Part shown: one piece after another, positions 1-6,355 of the stretch
Layout: every line of letters begins with the position of its first letter
Numbering within the stretch: the first letter of the stretch is position 1
DNA from: Chloroflexota bacterium
GTDB lineage: Bacteria; Chloroflexota; Anaerolineae; Anaerolineales; Villigracilaceae
Direction of reading: 5' to 3'
Assembly (NCBI GenBank): GCA_021796155.1
Contig: JAJYOO010000022.1
Span: forward strand, 1 to 15,387
Length of the DNA stretch: 15,387 nucleotides
Made by a program: the position numbers and the translations under genes
Notes under the pieces: generated by a model
What the model saw: the letters and a program-made list of their open reading frames with translations, nothing else
What the model was told of the DNA's origin: nothing
Databases searched by the model: none

Positions 1-1
1 G

Positions 2-154
2 TTGAGTTATTATCAGGTTCCGCACGAATGGCATCTGTATACCGGCGACCACAGCGAAAATTACTGGCGTGAACATGTTGCTGAATATCTGCAATGGTAT
101 GCCGAAGGCTGGATTACTGAAAGTCCAATTCCTCAACCAACGCTTCAACCTTAA
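2..154 (+). CDS. C-terminal fragment of a putative esterase (alpha/beta hydrolase)
   Basis: An open frame enters from the left edge and ends at TAA (152-154), giving about 50 residues. The readable part runs VPHEWHLYTGDHSENYWREH and then a segment rich in Trp and Tyr. A Gly-Asp-His followed by Trp and a short helix is how the last part of esterase-D-like proteins (PF00756 family) usually looks; there the His is the third member of the Ser-Asp-His triad, so His17 of this fragment is the candidate. The nucleophile and acid lie outside the window. The family assignment rests on this tail only. The gene ends 32 bases before gatC, which seems to have its own promoter. Confidence 0.5.
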   Translation: MSYYQVPHEWHLYTGDHSENYWREHVAEYLQWYAEGWITESPIPQPTLQP

Positions 155-187
155 ACCTGCGACCTTTCAACTGATATAATTTTGTTA
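151..187 (+). promoter_or_regulatory. Candidate promoter giving a leaderless gatC transcript
   Basis: A perfect TATAAT box lies at 175-180, only 6 bases before the gatC ATG at 187. An RNA polymerase starting about 7 bases after this box would begin at the A of the start codon. A weak -35 match, TTAAAC (151-156), stands 18 bases upstream. There is no Shine-Dalgarno sequence before gatC, which fits leaderless translation. No transcript data are available. Confidence 0.4.
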
Positions 188-474
188 TGGCTCTTACTCT
201 AAGAGAAGTCGAACATATTGCCAAACTGGCGCGTCTCGAATTGACCGAGGAGCAGAAAGAACTCTACCGCGAACAGCTCTCGGCGATTTTGGATTACATG
301 GCAAAACTTCGCGAACTGGATACGAAAGATGTTCCACCAACTGCAGGTGGCGGATTAACGCAAATGATTCTGCGCGAAGACCAATCAGGCCCGAGTCTGA
401 AAAAGGACTCACTGCTTAAGAACGCGGCCAAAGCGGAAGATGATCAATTCAAAATCCCGCCGGTGTTTGAATGA
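187..474 (+). CDS. gatC: Asp-tRNA(Asn)/Glu-tRNA(Gln) amidotransferase subunit C
   Basis: A 95-residue protein of typical GatC length. It opens with LREVEHIAKLARLELTEEQ, the family's characteristic first helix, and has the usual middle segment LDTKDVPPTA. It ends with a region containing DQFKIPPVFE that matches the family's conserved tail (KVP.V.E). GatC is a small cytoplasmic subunit that wraps around and stabilises GatA in the GatCAB complex. That complex converts mischarged Glu-tRNA(Gln) and Asp-tRNA(Asn) into Gln-tRNA(Gln) and Asn-tRNA(Asn). gatA follows after 57 bases in the same direction, so the two are probably co-transcribed. gatB is not in the window. The ATG at 187 is the only sensible start and has no Shine-Dalgarno sequence. 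Confidence 0.95.
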   Translation: MALTLREVEHIAKLARLELTEEQKELYREQLSAILDYMAKLRELDTKDVPPTAGGGLTQMILREDQSGPSLKKDSLLKNAAKAEDDQFKIPPVFE

Positions 475-480
475 TTGACC

Positions 481-524
481 GTAGACAACGAACCACGACC
501 GCAGTCCGCAGTTTGTCGTGTGGT
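481..524. repeat. Imperfect palindrome with a doubled heptamer between gatC and gatA
   Basis: The 57-base gap holds an inverted repeat, ACCACGAC (492-499) against GTCGTGTGGT (514-523), with a two-base bulge. The loop carries the heptamer CCGCAGT twice in tandem (499-512). It could fold into a hairpin just before gatA. Its role is unknown. It resembles the small dispersed repeats seen elsewhere in the window. It has no T-tract and does not look like a terminator. Confidence 0.4.
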
Positions 525-531
525 CTAAATT

Positions 532-2007
532 ATGACTGACCTAACAAACCTCACCCTCATCGAAATGCAAGCCGGATTGCGAAGCGGCAAATTCTCCAGC
601 CGCGAACTCGTCCAAGCAGCGTTGGATCGTCTATCGCAAGTCGAACCGGCACTGCATGCGTTTCTGTATCTTGCCAGTGAGGAAGCACTTGCAGATGCAA
701 ATGAAGCTGATAAGAAACGTAAATCCGTAGGGGTGACGGGCCAGTCGCCCCTGCTTGGCATTCCTGTGGCGATCAAAGATGTATTGAGCGTCAAAGATTT
801 GCCATTGACTTGTGGCTCGAAAATTCTCGAAGGTTTTATTGCACAGTTCACGGCAACATCTGTAAAGCGATTGCAGGACGCTGGCGCAGTCGTTATTGGT
901 AAAACGAATAACGATGAATTCGCGATGGGATCGTCCACGGAGCATTCAGCATATGGCTATACTCACAACCCGTGGGATTTGACGCGCGTCCCTGGCGGTT
1001 CATCGGGTGGAAGCGCGGCATCGGTGGCGGCGCGTTGTGTCCCCGCCGCGCTCGGCACGGACACAGGCGGAAGCGTCCGTCAGCCCGCGTCGTTGTGCGG
1101 TGTCACCGGACTCAAAACAACCTATGGCTGCGTCTCGCGTTATGGACTGGTGGCATTCGGTTCCTCGCTCGATACAGTCGGCGCGTTTGGTCGAACCGCC
1201 AAAGATGTCGCCCAGATTTTTTCTGTGATGGCTGGGCGAGATCCACTTGATGCGACCTCAGCAGATATTCCTGTTCCCGCGATTGATCTTGTAGAGGCGA
1301 CTGGCCAGCCACCCTTACGCGGATTAAAGATCGGCGTGCCGAAAGAATATTTTATTAAGGGCATCCAGCCTGAAGTCGAAGAAAAGACGCGGGCTGCTAT
1401 CGGACAATTAAAAGAACTCGGTGCGGAGATTCGCGAGATTAGTCTGCCGCACACAGAATACGCGCTTCCGGTTTATTACATCATCGCGCCTGCTGAGGCG
1501 TCTGCAAATCTCGCGCGCTATGACGGCGTCCGCTATGGCCCGCGCGTCGACGCGGATAATTTGTGGGACGTGTTCTTCAAGACGCGCGGACAAAAATTTG
1601 GGCCCGAAGTGACCCGGCGCGTGATGATTGGAACGTACGCGCTCTCGGCAGGATATTATGATGCATACTATGGCCAGGCGCAGAAAGTTCGTACACTGAT
1701 CAAACAGGATTTTGAAGCGGCGTTCCGCGACGTGGATTTAATCGCGGCTCCAACTGCACCAGAGACCGCGTTCAAAATCGGCGAGCATGTGAATGATCCG
1801 CTGGCGATGTATTTGGAAGATGTATTTACGTTACCCGCGAATTTAGCTGGTGTGCCGGGAATCTCCTTCAATTGCGGCTTCGACAAAAATCACCTGCCAA
1901 TCGGATTGCAATTAATTGGCCCGTACTTCCGTGAAGATTTGTTGTTGCAAGTTACGCACGCTTATCAACAAGTCACTGATTGGCATAAGCAACAACCTAA
2001 ACTATGA
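532..2007 (+). CDS. gatA: Asp-tRNA(Asn)/Glu-tRNA(Gln) amidotransferase subunit A
   Basis: At 491 residues this is a full-length amidase-signature protein. GatA is the glutaminase subunit of GatCAB: it releases ammonia from glutamine and passes it to GatB for tRNA-linked Glu or Asp amidation. The Ser-cisSer-Lys triad is visible: Lys82 in PVAIKDV, Ser157 in GGSSGGSA, and the nucleophile Ser181 in GTDTGGSVRQPAS. The C-terminal part (PANLAGVPGISFNCGF and LPIGLQLIGP) is also typical. No Shine-Dalgarno sequence precedes the ATG, which sits right after TAAATT, so this gene may be translated from the gatC transcript or from a short leader. Two palindromic stretches with the same reading frame lie inside the gene (727-754 and 1291-1318), both in predicted surface loops. 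The TGA stop overlaps the edge of a structured repeat. Confidence 0.97.
   Translation: MTDLTNLTLIEMQAGLRSGKFSSRELVQAALDRLSQVEPALHAFLYLASEEALADANEADKKRKSVGVTGQSPLLGIPVAIKDVLSVKDLPLTCGSKILEGFIAQFTATSVKRLQDAGAVVIGKTNNDEFAMGSSTEHSAYGYTHNPWDLTRVPGGSSGGSAASVAARCVPAALGTDTGGSVRQPASLCGVTGLKTTYGCVSRYGLVAFGSSLDTVGAFGRTAKDVAQIFSVMAGRDPLDATSADIPVPAIDLVEATGQPPLRGLKIGVPKEYFIKGIQPEVEEKTRAAIGQLKELGAEIREISLPHTEYALPVYYIIAPAEASANLARYDGVRYGPRVDADNLWDVFFKTRGQKFGPEVTRRVMIGTYALSAGYYDAYYGQAQKVRTLIKQDFEAAFRDVDLIAAPTAPETAFKIGEHVNDPLAMYLEDVFTLPANLAGVPGISFNCGFDKNHLPIGLQLIGPYFREDLLLQVTHAYQQVTDWHKQQPKL
727..754. repeat. Palindromic repeat inside gatA, copy 1
   Basis: GTAGGGGTGAC (727-737) can pair with GTCGCCCCTGC (744-754) as an 11-base stem with two G-T wobbles and a 6-base loop. 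It is read in frame as VGVTGQSPL (residues 66-74), just before the catalytic Lys82 segment. It resembles the GTAGGGG...CCCCTAC type of intergenic palindrome, one form of which also lies at 4587-4613. Confidence 0.45.
1291..1318. repeat. Palindromic repeat inside gatA, copy 2
   Basis: These 28 bases align without gaps to copy 1 at 727-754, with 21 of 28 identical by my count; most differences are transitions. The same reading frame is used, giving VEATGQPPLR against VGVTGQSPLL in copy 1. The hairpin potential is weaker than in copy 1, as expected of an older, decayed copy. It lies just before the conserved GLKIGVPKEYF segment. Confidence 0.4.
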
Positions 2008-2114
2008 TGTCATCGCGAGTAAGCGAACGTGGCGATCTCCTCTTTGAATCGGGGACTGCTTCGCCACACTTGCCCTGCGTTCAAGTGCAGGGAAAAACGG
2101 CTCGCAATGATGTC
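2006..2114. repeat. Structured intergenic repeat (MITE/REP-like) between gatA and galE
   Basis: The element is bounded by imperfect inverted ends, GATGTCATCGCGAG (2006-2019) and CTCGCAATGATGTC (2101-2114), matching at 11 of 14 positions. Inside are two further stems: GTGGCGA (2029-2035) with TCGCCAC (2061-2067), and CCCTGC (2073-2078) with GCAGGG (2087-2092). It overlaps the gatA stop codon and ends 18 bases before the galE start. The ends share TCATTGC with the element at 9321-9466, so both look like members of one dispersed family. It encodes no protein. Confidence 0.6.
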
Positions 2115-2132
2115 TTGTAAATGGAGAATTCC

Positions 2133-3110
2133 ATGAATATTTTTGTTACAGGTGGAGCGGGCTACATTGGTTCTGCAACTGCAGAAGCCTTGCTCAAGGC
2201 GGGACATTCAGTTACAGTTTACGATTCATTGGTCACGGGTCATCGTGCCGCAGTGCCGAAAGGTGCAACCTTCATTGAAGCCGCGCTCGAAGATCACCAC
2301 GCGCTTTCGAAAACATTGTTGACCGGAAAGTTTGACGCAATCATGCACTTCGCGGCATTCATCGAAGCAGGCGAGTCGATGAAGGAGCCGGGACGATTTT
2401 ACAACAACAACTTCGTCAATTCGTTATCGCTTATGGAAATGGCTGTGGACGCCAATATAAAGCACTTTGTGCTTTCATCAACCGCGGCGGTGTATCAATC
2501 GAGCGAAGAGCCATTGACAGAAGAATCTCTGCTTGGTCCGACGAATGTTTACGGACACACAAAGTTGATGATCGAGCAAACGTTGGATTGGTATCGTCAA
2601 ATTCACGGATTGCATTTCGCCGCGCTGCGTTATTTCAATGCCTGCGGTGCTTTGCCCGGACGGGGCGAAGCGCACCAGCCCGAATCACATCTCATCCCGC
2701 GTGTGTTAAGCGTGCCGTTGGGTAAACTTGAGTCCATCAATATCAACGGCACAGACTATCCAACGCCGGATGGCACGTGCATCCGCGATTACATCCACAT
2801 CGCAGATTTAGTATCCGCACATTTGCTGGCTCTCGACGCGCTGGAAAAAAGCGACAGACTCATCTACAACATCGGGAGCGGAAGCGGTTACTCGGTCCGC
2901 GAAGTGATCGAGGCGGCGCGTAAAGTCACAGGTCACGCCATCCCCGCCATCGAGTCCCCGCGCAGACCTGGCGATCCGGCGCGTCTGATTGCATCGTCTG
3001 ATAAAATCCGCCGCGAGCTTGGATGGACTCCGCAACACGGAAATCTTCAAGACATTATTTCGAGCGCATGGGAATGGCATCGAGCACATCCAAAGGGATA
3101 TGAAGAATGA
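2133..3110 (+). CDS. galE: UDP-glucose 4-epimerase (extended SDR)
   Basis: A 325-residue extended short-chain dehydrogenase/reductase. It opens with the NAD-binding motif TGGAGYIG (Gly7, Gly10, Gly13) followed by Asp31 after the second strand. The catalytic Tyr140-x-x-x-Lys144 is in VYGHTK and Ser/Thr115-117 in LSSTAAVY. The GalE-type stretches LRYFNACGA, HLIPRVL, GTCIRDYIHIADL and YNIGSGSGYSVREVI are all present. It interconverts UDP-glucose and UDP-galactose in the cytoplasm, supplying galactose for polysaccharides or its breakdown. I start at 2133 rather than 2121 because GGAG at 2123-2126 is well placed for the later ATG and would overlap the earlier one. The stop overlaps the next gene's start (ATGA), so the two are translationally coupled. 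Related epimerases of other specificity cannot be fully excluded. Confidence 0.9.
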   Translation: MNIFVTGGAGYIGSATAEALLKAGHSVTVYDSLVTGHRAAVPKGATFIEAALEDHHALSKTLLTGKFDAIMHFAAFIEAGESMKEPGRFYNNNFVNSLSLMEMAVDANIKHFVLSSTAAVYQSSEEPLTEESLLGPTNVYGHTKLMIEQTLDWYRQIHGLHFAALRYFNACGALPGRGEAHQPESHLIPRVLSVPLGKLESININGTDYPTPDGTCIRDYIHIADLVSAHLLALDALEKSDRLIYNIGSGSGYSVREVIEAARKVTGHAIPAIESPRRPGDPARLIASSDKIRRELGWTPQHGNLQDIISSAWEWHRAHPKGYEE

Positions 3111-3760
3111 ACATCCTTACTTTCACCGTTGTTTTAATTGGCTGGGTTTTTTCCTTGTGCCTGCATGAATTCTCGCATGCGCTCGTTGCGTATTTCGGCG
3201 GCGATACCACCGTAAAAGAAAAAGGTTATCTCACTTTCAACCCGCTCAAATACACTCATCCGGTTTATTCATTGCTCCTGCCATTGTTATTTCTTGTGCT
3301 TGGCGGGATCGGATTGCCCGGAGGCGCGGTCTACATTGAAACGTGGCGATTGAGAAGCCGCGGTTGGAGGAGCGCGGTTTCATTGGCGGGACCGACATCC
3401 AATTTGATTCTCGCAATCGTTCTCGCGATCATTTTGCGCTTCGCTCCTTTGACCAATCACGGAGTCTGGCCCGGTTTGGCTTTTCTTGCCTTTCTGCAAA
3501 TCTCCGCTGTCATTCTGAATCTGATTCCGCTTCCGCCTTTCGACGGTTACGGTGTGATCGAACCTTTTCTCGATAGCGATCTTCAAGCGCGGATGGCGGA
3601 GACGCGCGGCATGTTGGTGTGGATCGTTTTTCTTCTATTATGGTATGTGCCCATTATTGGGAACTCATTCTGGAACTTTATAAGTCTTGTTGCAGCATCG
3701 ATTGGTATTCCACTTGACTTGGCTTCAATCGGGTATACACTTTTTCAATTCTGGAGATGA
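3107..3760 (+). CDS. Site-2-protease-type membrane metalloprotease (M50 family)
   Basis: A 217-residue, strongly hydrophobic protein. The zinc motif HEFSH (His20, Glu21, His24) lies in the first membrane segment, and the third ligand is very likely Asp146 in NLIPLPPFDGYGV, the family's N-x-x-P-x-P-x-x-D-G motif. About five membrane segments can be read. It belongs to the compact M50 proteases that lack PDZ and CBS domains. Members cut membrane-embedded helices, but the substrate here is unknown. It overlaps galE by four bases, and no functional link between the two is obvious. Its end is followed by about 246 bases without a clear gene, in which I see only a short hairpin (3931-3945). Confidence 0.88.
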   Translation: MNILTFTVVLIGWVFSLCLHEFSHALVAYFGGDTTVKEKGYLTFNPLKYTHPVYSLLLPLLFLVLGGIGLPGGAVYIETWRLRSRGWRSAVSLAGPTSNLILAIVLAIILRFAPLTNHGVWPGLAFLAFLQISAVILNLIPLPPFDGYGVIEPFLDSDLQARMAETRGMLVWIVFLLLWYVPIIGNSFWNFISLVAASIGIPLDLASIGYTLFQFWR

Positions 3761-4006
3761 TGCAAACATCCCACTGATCGGATTCCGTAACCGGCTGGTT
3801 GTGTTGATCAATTGGGCGTAGGATTATTTTTTTTTACGAGAGTCAGTACGGTTGATAACAAAAGAATAGAAGATAGCCAGCCGATCAACCAAGACCTTTG
3901 GACTATTGTTTCTTTCGATGGGGAGAAGATAGAATGCTCCATTCTATAAGAACGAATTTTTTAGCGGAAGTTCATATAGGTAAATTCAGATAATCGCAGA
4001 GGCACA

Positions 4007-4579
4007 ATGGACACCGGTCAACTTATCACCGTAGGTTTCACCTTGACTTTTTGTTTTGTGTTTTTTGGCGTATTTGGTTTTGTCATGTTTTGGGTATATG
4101 GATTTACCCCAATCTTTCATTGGTTCATAAGATCAAATGGTGTGCCGGCCAAAGCGGTTGTTTTGGAGGTGAAGAAAGCCGGCTGGGGTTGGGACGCGGG
4201 TGGGCGCAATTCCCAATCCTTGCTGTTTCAGCCAGTCAGGGTGAAACTTGAAGTCCATCCAAACAACGGCATGCCTTATGCTGCAATGGATCGGTTCAAT
4301 GCAAAGCCTGATGTTTATCGCAATAAGCTCAAGCCGGGAGTCGAGATGCAAGTCGCAATTGCCCGCATGAATTCACAGTGGGTGGCGTCCCTGCCGGAGA
4401 CAATTGTTGACACATCTGCCCATCAAATGAAAGGTAAATCACAATACCACCCAACAGATGAAGAAGATGACGATGACCCAAAGGCAAGGTTTCTAAAATT
4501 GAAAGATATGTTATCGTCTGGCTTAATTACGCAGCAAGAATATGACCAAAAGAAAAAAGAAATTTTGGAAGAGGTTTAA
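4007..4579 (+). CDS. Membrane-anchored protein with C-terminal SHOCT domain
   Basis: A 190-residue protein. Residues 6-40 are hydrophobic and rich in Phe (FTLTFCFVFFGVFGFVMFW), forming one or two membrane segments. The middle part (45-135) is soluble and beta-rich in appearance. An acidic linker (DEEDDDD, 151-157) leads to KARFLKLKDMLSSGLITQQEYD and KKKEILEEV (159-190), a typical SHOCT domain: a short helical pair, L-x-x-L-x-x-x-G-x-I-T-x-x-E-[YF]-x-x-K-K-x-x-x-L. SHOCT domains often close membrane proteins and are thought to mediate oligomerisation; the function here is unknown. AGAGG precedes the ATG by a suitable distance. The gene ends 8 bases before a palindrome shared with the convergent gene. 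Confidence 0.75.
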   Translation: MDTGQLITVGFTLTFCFVFFGVFGFVMFWVYGFTPIFHWFIRSNGVPAKAVVLEVKKAGWGWDAGGRNSQSLLFQPVRVKLEVHPNNGMPYAAMDRFNAKPDVYRNKLKPGVEMQVAIARMNSQWVASLPETIVDTSAHQMKGKSQYHPTDEEDDDDPKARFLKLKDMLSSGLITQQEYDQKKKEILEEV

Positions 4580-4586
4580 ATCTGAG

Positions 4587-4613
4587 TAGGGACAGGTTTC
4601 AAACCTGCCCCTA
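4587..4613. terminator. Palindrome between convergent genes, likely two-way terminator
   Basis: TAGGGACAGGTTT (4587-4599) and AAACCTGCCCCTA (4601-4613) form a 13-base stem with one mismatch and a one-base centre. It stands between the stop of the SHOCT gene (4579) and the end of the convergent DUF6504-like gene, whose TAG stop lies in the palindrome itself. No long T-tract follows, so termination efficiency is uncertain. The TAGGG...CCCCTA ends resemble the palindrome inside gatA at 727-754. Confidence 0.5.
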
Positions 4614-4973
4614 AATTGATAATTCCCTATACACAAACCATTGACCTTTGCGATGATCCAAATCCTTCATGGCGCGGTCATAATATAAATCGAATATCTG
4701 GCTCGTGTCCACACGGACGCGGAAAAAGAATCTCCCCACGTTCAATGAGCCGCGCGTGGATGCAACTTCCGCGTGAGCCGGACGCATGTTGCGCGCCATC
4801 TTGCCACGGCGTGCAAAGTCGCTCCATGAGGAAAGCAGTTCGACCACGCGATAGATTTTGCCCTCCCAGATAAATCCGTTCGGGCAATCGGGAGTCTTTT
4901 CGCGAACAGGAGGTACATCGAATGAAACTTCGATGGGTTGGTCAAGAAAATGAATCGGATTCTCTTGCGTCAT
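4611..4973 (-). CDS. DUF6504-like small protein
   Basis: A 120-residue soluble protein with the pattern GFIWEGKIYRVVELLSSW (33-50), then a stretch rich in Arg, then RFFFRVRVDTSQIFDLYYDR and a closing QWFVYREL. The order 'F-x-W-x-G-x-x-Y-x-V, W, F-R-V, F-D-L-Y-Y-D, W' is what I recall of DUF6504, a family of unknown function seen in Actinobacteria and Chloroflexota. I am only fairly sure of this match. There is no signal peptide or membrane segment. It is the last gene of a leftward operon: its ATG overlaps the stop of the channel-like gene by four bases. Lying downstream of a DNA glycosylase, a repair link is possible but unproven. Confidence 0.65.
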   Translation of the reverse strand: MTQENPIHFLDQPIEVSFDVPPVREKTPDCPNGFIWEGKIYRVVELLSSWSDFARRGKMARNMRPAHAEVASTRGSLNVGRFFFRVRVDTSQIFDLYYDRAMKDLDHRKGQWFVYRELSI

Positions 4974-5314
4974 TTATCCTCAGCAAGGTGAAAGTAATGC
5001 ATAAAGCGATGAATGATTGGTGCAGCCAGTACACCGACTGCAATGAGCAAAATGAATCCCGAATACAGCGCATAAAACGATGCGAATAATTTTCCGGCTG
5101 CTGTATGCAACGTGTCCAAGGGTCCCATGCCTCCGAGGATCATCGAAGCGTTGAGCAGCGAATCGATCCACGTCAGGCCTTCGAGAAAATGATAGCCCAA
5201 CACGCCGATGGCCAGCGAAATCAAAATGATCCCCGCTGCGATTCCCGCGTTGCGCGCCAAGCGTTGTATAAAAACTTTTCGGCTTGCAAGTGGCTGCCTG
5301 CGATGCTCGTACAC
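4970..5314 (-). CDS. Small two-helix membrane protein resembling a K+ channel pore domain
   Basis: A 114-residue protein with membrane helices near residues 22-44 and 75-100. Between them lies TWIDSLLNASMILGGMGPLD (48-67), then TAAGKLFASFYALYSG. This has the layout of the Ion_trans_2 pore module: outer helix, W-x-D-[AS]-L pore helix, filter, then T-x-x-G-[KR]-L-[FI] leading into the inner helix. The K+ filter TVGYGD is replaced by LGGMGPLD, so potassium selectivity is not expected. The start is GTG at 5312-5314, with AAGGAG six bases upstream; that Shine-Dalgarno sequence lies within the last codons of the glycosylase gene, whose stop is one base away. The protein may be a degenerate channel or a structural relative; the real function is unknown. 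Confidence 0.6.
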   Translation of the reverse strand: MYEHRRQPLASRKVFIQRLARNAGIAAGIILISLAIGVLGYHFLEGLTWIDSLLNASMILGGMGPLDTLHTAAGKLFASFYALYSGFILLIAVGVLAAPIIHRFMHYFHLAEDK

Positions 5315-5315
5315 T

Positions 5316-6242
5316 TCAGACTCCTTCGTACTTCAAATTCCAATCCCAAAACCAGTAGGCCAGTCCTTTGTACTCGCCCCATTTTTCGAATTTCTTTTCG
5401 ACTTGTTTCGGCGTCACCGGCTTGCCTCGATACCATTCATGCGAAACCACTTTCAGCGCCCACGAGTCAATCGGGATGAAATCGGATCGTCCCAAAATCA
5501 TCAATAGATTTGCTGCCGCGTACGGACCGACGCCGCGGATGTTCAATAATTCTTTGCGAAGTTCAAGCGTCAGCAACGTGGGTGTTTTATAGGATTCGAT
5601 GTCCAACTCGCCGGATGCGACGCGGACAGCCAGCTCGTGAATCGCTGGCGCGCGATATCCGACGCGCACCGCTTCTTTCAGGACTTCGGGGCTGGACGCG
5701 GCGATTCTATCAGGCGTGGGAAACGCTTTAGACCCTTCGACTTCAGCCGTCGTTTTGCTCCGGCTTCCGCTCAGGGCGACAGATAAAGGATCCCCGAAGG
5801 AAGCGATGAGATTAAGATTCATCCGCTTTGTCGCAGCCCACAACGTATTCGTTGTCAGGATCGTCTTCAAAACATCCTCGAAGAATGTCGGCGAGCGGAG
5901 TACGCGTCCACGCGCCAACTTTTCGGCGTGACGGAGTTTTGGCTCCTTACGCGCGGCTTTGTAAAACGAAGAGAAATCCTGATCGAGTCCCAGCATCCAT
6001 GTGACCTTTTCAGCGACTTCATTTTGTTCGGCTTTGTTGAGCTTGCCTTTTATTTCAACCGTTACATCTTTCGAATCGCCGGTCATTTGATATTGAACGA
6101 CGCGGCCATTTGCAAGGCGATCCGTGTAGTAAAGAGTTTTCGCGGTTTCGTCGAATTGAAAAGGCGCGAGTTGATACCATCCATGCGATTGGACCGTGGA
6201 TAGAAAGTTGAATGGTGAACGGGCAGATAAAGTCAGCTTCAT
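5316..6242 (-). CDS. HhH-GPD family DNA glycosylase (AlkA/OGG-like base excision repair)
   Basis: A 308-residue protein. The numbering here counts from the upstream ATG at 6248. The helix-hairpin-helix is LLNIRGVGPYAAANLLM (234-250), and the catalytic Asp261 lies in IPIDSWALKV. An N-terminal domain (about 1-115) resembles the AlkA_N/OGG_N beta domain. The position that carries the Schiff-base Lys in OGG1 and Nth is Tyr243, so a single-function glycosylase without lyase activity is expected. Such enzymes flip out and remove alkylated or oxidised bases. I start at 6242 because GGAG lies seven bases before that ATG and would overlap the ATG at 6248. The stretch 156-174 (SVALSGSRSKTTAEVEGSK) is encoded by a palindromic repeat and looks inserted. 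The gene leads a three-gene leftward operon. Confidence 0.85.
   Translation of the reverse strand: MKLTLSARSPFNFLSTVQSHGWYQLAPFQFDETAKTLYYTDRLANGRVVQYQMTGDSKDVTVEIKGKLNKAEQNEVAEKVTWMLGLDQDFSSFYKAARKEPKLRHAEKLARGRVLRSPTFFEDVLKTILTTNTLWAATKRMNLNLIASFGDPLSVALSGSRSKTTAEVEGSKAFPTPDRIAASSPEVLKEAVRVGYRAPAIHELAVRVASGELDIESYKTPTLLTLELRKELLNIRGVGPYAAANLLMILGRSDFIPIDSWALKVVSHEWYRGKPVTPKQVEKKFEKWGEYKGLAYWFWDWNLKYEGV
5730..5783. repeat. Palindromic repeat inserted in the DNA glycosylase gene
   Basis: On the minus strand the segment begins TCTGTCGCCCTGAGCGGAAG and ends GAAGTCGAAGGGTCT. This fits the dispersed repeat type 'GTCGCCCTGAGCG...AAGTCGAAGGG' that I recall from many bacterial intergenic regions. 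Its centre holds AGCCG and CGGCT, which can pair. It is read through without a stop as residues 156-174, between a conserved-looking helix end (NLIASFGDPL) and AFPTP. Confidence 0.55.
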
Positions 6243-6265
6243 GGTCATCTCCGATGCTTTAATCT

Positions 6266-6281
6266 TAGCACAAACGTGCTA
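6266..6281. promoter_or_regulatory. Perfect inverted repeat in divergent promoter region
   Basis: TAGCAC-AAAC-GTGCTA (6266-6281) lies between the divergent glycosylase gene (start 6242, leftward) and the membrane protein gene (start 6356, rightward). A TACAAT box (6280-6285, plus strand) overlaps its right edge and TAAGAT (minus strand, about 6262-6267) overlaps its left edge. It could be an operator acting on both genes or simply a hairpin. No -35 box is convincing in either direction. Confidence 0.3.
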
Positions 6282-6355
6282 CAATTGAAATGCGACGTTG
6301 ATGGCGTTTTTACATAATGAATGTTATATGCTCTGCACTTGCGCGGAGCAAATTT

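Noticed and set aside
3761..4006. Gap between the protease gene and the SHOCT gene
   Set aside because: I looked for a small gene or RNA and found only a short hairpin (AGAATG-CTC-CATTCT, 3931-3945) without a T-tract, which is too weak to list.
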